From: Phocicoccus schoeneichii
GTDB taxonomy: Bacteria > Bacillota > Bacilli > Staphylococcales > Salinicoccaceae
Reading direction: 5' to 3'
Assembly (NCBI RefSeq): GCF_014635565.1
Contig: NZ_BMDB01000003.1
Coordinates: 1 to 64,000 of the forward strand
DNA length: 64,000 nucleotides
Shown here: positions 61,006-64,000 of the stretch, piece after piece
Numbering within the stretch: the first letter of the stretch is position 1
Layout of the letters: every line of letters begins with the position of its first letter
Notes under the pieces: generated by a model
Databases searched by the model: none
The model's input: the letters and a program-made list of their open reading frames with translations, nothing else
What the model was told of the DNA's origin: nothing
Position numbers and translations under genes: made by a program

Positions 61006-62613
61006 GTGACAGAAAACAATAATAATGACAAGAGTAATAACAAGCGAGTCAATGAATCGGAAGAAACAAGCCCCCCGCTTAAGCTCGGAGTAGTATTCTG
61101 GGGAGCTGCGATTATTATATTAGTCGTTGCAATAATCGCAATGATTATACCATCGCAAGTACAAATGGCTTCTGAAACTGTTTATTCATTTATATCAGAT
61201 AAGTTTAGCTGGTTCTTCTTACTTGTTGTATTTGGCTTCGGAGTATTCTTACTATTCCTAGCCATTTCGCCGTATGGAAGAATTAAACTCGGTGAAGATG
61301 ATTCTGAACCCGAATTCTCATTCTGGTCATGGATTGGGATGCTTTTCTCAAGTGGTCTTGGTGTCGGTCTCGTATTCTATGGGGTCGCTGAACCTATGGA
61401 ACACTTTGTAAAATCACCATTCTTAGGTGGACCAGTTGAAAACGCTGAAGCGGCACGTATCGCAATGGGATACACATACTTCCACTGGGGTATTTCACAG
61501 TGGTCAATCTTTGGTGTGGCAGGACTTACCATTGGGTATTTCCAATATAGAAAAAAACGTGATGGTCTCGTTTCAACATCATTAGAACCTTTGTTAGGGT
61601 TTAACTACAGCACTAAAGCACGTAAAGGCTTAGATATTTTAGCAATTATCGCAACAGTTACAGGTATGGCAACATCTGTTGGTCTTGGTATCCTACAAAT
61701 GGACGGTGGTTTAAACATCGCCTACGGAATTCCAAACGGACCTATGACGCAAGTCATTTTAACAATTCTTATGACTGTATTATTTATTATTTCAACAACG
61801 ACTGGACTTAAAAAGGGCATGAAGTTCTTAAGTACGACGAACATGGTACTTGCAATGTTCTTAACAGTGTTCGTAATGTTCTTTGGACCATTCACATTTA
61901 TTATGGAATCGATCGTAGTCGGAATGGGAGATTATATTACTAACTTCGTTGGTTATTCTCTACGTCTACAACCATACTCAGGTCAACATTGGGTACAAGA
62001 CTGGACAGTCTTCTATTGGGCTTGGGTAATTGCATGGAGTCCATTCATCGGTTCATTTGTTGCACGTGTATCACGTGGTAGAACAATTCGTGAATATGTT
62101 ATGGGTATCTTAATTGTACCTCCAATCCTTTCATTCTTATGGGTAGGTGCCCTTGGTGGTTCAGCAATTTACTCTGACTTATTCAACAACACAAATATTG
62201 GTGAAATTGTACTTGATGACCAAACTAGAGCGCTATTTGCACTTCTAAATACAATGCCATTTGAACTCATAACATCAGCAATTGCAATTCTACTCATCTT
62301 CCTATTCTTAGTAACGTCTGCAGACTCTGCTACGTTCATCGTTTCAGGTATGAGTATTGGTAACACTGAGAACCCACCAATTAAACTTAAAGTACTTTGG
62401 GGTGTAATCTTAGGTGTACTTACAATCGCACTTATTCTCGCTGGTGGACTGACAAGTTTACAGGCCGCAAGTTTACTCGCCGGATTACCGTTCGCAATCG
62501 TCTTGATAATGATGATATTCAGTGTATCTAGAAGTCTGAGACGCGAACCAAACCGAGCGCTTGTCAGACGTCGTCACTCACACAATGCAAAAGAAGAACA
62601 TAAACAATTTTAA
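61006..62613 (+). CDS. BCCT-family osmolyte (betaine/choline/carnitine) transporter
   Basis: This membrane transporter takes up a compatible solute such as glycine betaine, probably with sodium. The 535 aa protein has 12 membrane helices, a hydrophilic N terminus rich in Asn and Lys, and a basic C-terminal tail (RSLRREPNRALVRRRHSHN) that may sense osmotic stress. The BCCT signature DWTVFYWAWVIAWSPFIGSFVARVSRGRTIRE is present (split here: DWTVFYWAWVIAW, then GSFVARVSRGRTIRE). GTG is the start, with AGGAGG 8 nt upstream. A sigma-B promoter directly upstream links it to general stress, as for opuE in Bacillus. The exact substrate cannot be read from the sequence. Confidence 0.93.
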   Translation: MTENNNNDKSNNKRVNESEETSPPLKLGVVFWGAAIIILVVAIIAMIIPSQVQMASETVYSFISDKFSWFFLLVVFGFGVFLLFLAISPYGRIKLGEDDSEPEFSFWSWIGMLFSSGLGVGLVFYGVAEPMEHFVKSPFLGGPVENAEAARIAMGYTYFHWGISQWSIFGVAGLTIGYFQYRKKRDGLVSTSLEPLLGFNYSTKARKGLDILAIIATVTGMATSVGLGILQMDGGLNIAYGIPNGPMTQVILTILMTVLFIISTTTGLKKGMKFLSTTNMVLAMFLTVFVMFFGPFTFIMESIVVGMGDYITNFVGYSLRLQPYSGQHWVQDWTVFYWAWVIAWSPFIGSFVARVSRGRTIREYVMGILIVPPILSFLWVGALGGSAIYSDLFNNTNIGEIVLDDQTRALFALLNTMPFELITSAIAILLIFLFLVTSADSATFIVSGMSIGNTENPPIKLKVLWGVILGVLTIALILAGGLTSLQAASLLAGLPFAIVLIMMIFSVSRSLRREPNRALVRRRHSHNAKEEHKQF

Positions 62614-62630
62614 TTCAGACTAGCAAACGA

Positions 62631-62669
62631 AAATATCTTAGTATATCATCTATACTAAGATATTTTTTT
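62631..62669 (+). terminator. Terminator of the BCCT transporter gene
   Basis: AAATATCTTAGTATA-TCATC-TATACTAAGATATTT (62631-62665) is a perfect 15-bp stem ending in a run of T. It separates the transporter from coaW. Confidence 0.92.
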
Positions 62670-62681
62670 GTGGAGGCCGCT

Positions 62682-63491
62682 ATGAAAATTGGCATAGATG
62701 CAGGTGGAACATTAACTAAAATGGTCATAATCGATAAAGACAATCACTACTCTTTTGACGTACGACCAACAAGTCAAGTGGATCTACTTATAAAGGAATT
62801 AAATGAGATGGACGATATAAAAGTGTATCTTACTGGTGGACAAAGTGTTTATATCTCTGAAAATATTAGACATGAATCACACTTATCGATAGAGTTTGAT
62901 GCGACTTATGTGGGGCTTAAAAAGTTGATGGACCGAGCAGGTATTCATCTTGATAAGTTCGTATATTTAAACGTTGGTACCGGAACGAGTTTCCACCAAG
63001 CGGATCAGAATTCACAAGTACGCGTTGGTGGAACTGGTGTGGGTGGCGGTACATTGATGGGATTGTCTTATCTTTTAACTGGGATTGAATCGTTTGAAGA
63101 TATTGTTGAAGAATCAAAAAAAGGGTCTCGCGACACGCTTGATTTAAAGGTGAAACACATCTTTAAAGGCGGTCCGAGCCCATTGCCTGGAGATTTAACA
63201 GCGAGTAACTTTGCGCATGTTGAACATGGTCACTTTGAAACTGCGACAAATGCAGATAAAATTGCGTCAGTCATTGGTCTTGTCGCAGAAACTGTGACGT
63301 CTTTCGGTGTTACACTCGCAAATGGTTTTGGCACGGAAGACATGGTCTTTTTAGGATCAACACTCAATGACAACCAAGTCATGCGTGACGTGATTTACAG
63401 CTATGGTCCAATGAAAGGGATTAAGCCGTATATCATCGAGCATGGTGAATTCAGTGGTGCGCTCGGCTCTATTCTCGTATTTACAGAATAA
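62682..63491 (+). CDS. coaW: Type II pantothenate kinase
   Basis: CoaW phosphorylates pantothenate in CoA synthesis; the type II enzyme is the staphylococcal form and escapes CoA feedback. The 269 aa protein has the ASKHA-fold loops GIDAGGTLTKMVI at the start, NVGTGTSFHQ and GGTGVGGGTLMGL, and ends with GEFSGALGSILVF. I chose the ATG at 62682, with GGAGG five nt upstream; an in-frame GTG four codons earlier overlaps that site. Its 3' end overlaps the convergent ABC ATPase gene by 11 nt. Confidence 0.95.
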   Translation: MKIGIDAGGTLTKMVIIDKDNHYSFDVRPTSQVDLLIKELNEMDDIKVYLTGGQSVYISENIRHESHLSIEFDATYVGLKKLMDRAGIHLDKFVYLNVGTGTSFHQADQNSQVRVGGTGVGGGTLMGLSYLLTGIESFEDIVEESKKGSRDTLDLKVKHIFKGGPSPLPGDLTASNFAHVEHGHFETATNADKIASVIGLVAETVTSFGVTLANGFGTEDMVFLGSTLNDNQVMRDVIYSYGPMKGIKPYIIEHGEFSGALGSILVFTE

Positions 63492-64000
63492 TATGCCTTG
63501 ATCCACTCAATTCTCTGATTTTGACACTCGTGTCAAATGCATCAGAGAGCGTGATTTCATCAATATTTTGTGGTGCATTCTGAGACAGGAGTGCGCCTTT
63601 TTTTATGACTAAAATCTCGTCAGCGTATTTTAAAGATAAAGATAGCTGATGCACGCTGGCGATGATTATTTTATCTTTTAAGGTGCTCAAGTACTCAAAG
63701 ACGTGCTTTTGAAATGCGATATCTAAACTCTGATCAATCTCATCTAGTAAGAGAATGGGTTTATCTTCTAAAATAATTTGGGCGAGTTGCGCACGTTTAA
63801 ACTCCCCACCAGATAACGTTTCGATTCGTGCGTCTCGTAAATCTGTTAGATTAAAAATATCTAACATCTCGCCAGAATCTTTTTCTGTCGTCAGTTCAAC
63901 AAAATCTTTTACGGATAATAAGGATCGCGGCATTTCTTGTGGGAGGTACGCATAAGTGTGATGAGACAGTGGCTTAGAGTTATAGTTTACGTCACGAACT
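63481..64000 (-). CDS. ABC transporter ATP-binding protein, 5' end missing
   Basis: This is the C-terminal part (about 173 codons) of an ABC ATPase; the reading frame stays open to the right edge, so the start and Walker A lie outside. Visible in order: the Q-loop (TYAYLPQEMP), signature LSGGEFKRAQLAQ, Walker B ILLLDEIDQSLD and the H-loop ASVHQLSLS. The short spacing and the QLSLSLKYADEI end resemble ATPases of iron-complex or other metal/cobalamin importers, but the substrate is not readable. It ends convergent with coaW. Confidence 0.9.
   Translation of the reverse strand, partial: VRDVNYNSKPLSHHTYAYLPQEMPRSLLSVKDFVELTTEKDSGEMLDIFNLTDLRDARIETLSGGEFKRAQLAQIILEDKPILLLDEIDQSLDIAFQKHVFEYLSTLKDKIIIASVHQLSLSLKYADEILVIKKGALLSQNAPQNIDEITLSDAFDTSVKIRELSGSRHIIL
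63513..63547 (+). other. Nested stem-loop in the overlapping coaW/ABC 3' ends
   Basis: CTCTGAT (63513-63519) pairs with ATCAGAG (63541-63547), and inside it TTTGACAC pairs with GTGTCAAA. The structure is about 20 nt after the coaW stop, within the ABC gene. There is no U-run, so it may shield the coaW 3' end rather than end transcription; this is inference. Confidence 0.4.

Overview
The window is AT-rich, low-GC Firmicutes DNA. Its gene order and protein sequences match the family that contains Staphylococcus: rsbUVW-sigB next to mazEF, alr, acpS and cshA; narGHJI-nreABC-narT; type II pantothenate kinase coaW; and the ATP synthase, murA and fabZ block. Several features differ from S. aureus: a zinc-type ribosomal protein L31, an actinobacterial-style Rpf domain protein, and no ddl, tdk or fbaA at their usual sites. 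The source is therefore probably a Staphylococcaceae or Salinicoccaceae relative outside Staphylococcus itself, of the Jeotgalicoccus, Nosocomiicoccus or Salinicoccus type. The exact genus is an inference and was not tested.

Layout. Positions 1-860 hold the 5' end of a 16S rRNA gene read leftward, preceded by tRNA-Gly and tRNA-Leu, each with its own promoter. katA (catalase, with a PerR-type operator) reads rightward and converges on tex. Positions 4886-9692 carry the stress and toxin block mazEF-rsbU-rsbV-rsbW-sigB behind alr and acpS, with a clear sigma-B promoter before rsbV. Three bacterial PH-domain membrane proteins, cshA and murF follow, then the divergent rodA/ftsW gene, a 45-codon small gene and cardiolipin synthase. 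Positions 18.3-22.3 kb contain two long intergenic stretches (tandem hairpin repeats; a possible small RNA), yidC, a thiD-like kinase and a secreted LysM-Rpf protein.

Positions 22.3-39.3 kb are a nearly unbroken leftward core block: rpmE, prfA-prmC-ywlC-ywlE-rpiB-ywlG-glyA-upp-mnaA, atpIBEFHAGDC, a DUF1146 gene, murA, epuA and fabZ. rho follows at 39.4-40.8 kb. Positions 41.1-52.6 kb form an accessory segment between rho and glpX, two genes that are near neighbours in Bacillus: a NERD-domain protein, the nitrate transporter narT, a hemerythrin-like gene, nreCBA and narIJHG. Matching pairs of inverted repeats (TAGG-N6-CCTA type) before narG and narT are very likely NreC sites. Positions 52.8-60.8 kb return to core genes (glpX, murZ, a transaldolase-like gene, a DUF2529 gene, a DnaQ-BRCT protein, an AlkA-type glycosylase, pyrG, rpoE). 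pyrG is preceded by a leader that fits CTP-sensing by reiterative G addition. The window ends with a BCCT osmolyte transporter behind a second sigma-B promoter, coaW, and a partial ABC ATPase.

How it fits together. The sigma-B operon is probably autoregulated and also drives the osmolyte transporter at the other end of the window. The NreABC oxygen and nitrate sensor controls the nitrate reductase and transporter around it. The ATP synthase, nucleotide salvage (upp, glyA, pyrG) and murein genes (murA, murZ, murF, alr, rodA) are housekeeping. I found no CRISPR array, prophage, insertion sequence or recognisable defence operon. The most unusual items are the two unrelated families of about 51-52 bp tandem hairpin repeats, the small transcription unit at 21.9-22.2 kb, the NERD gene with a damaged-looking start, and the Rpf-domain protein.
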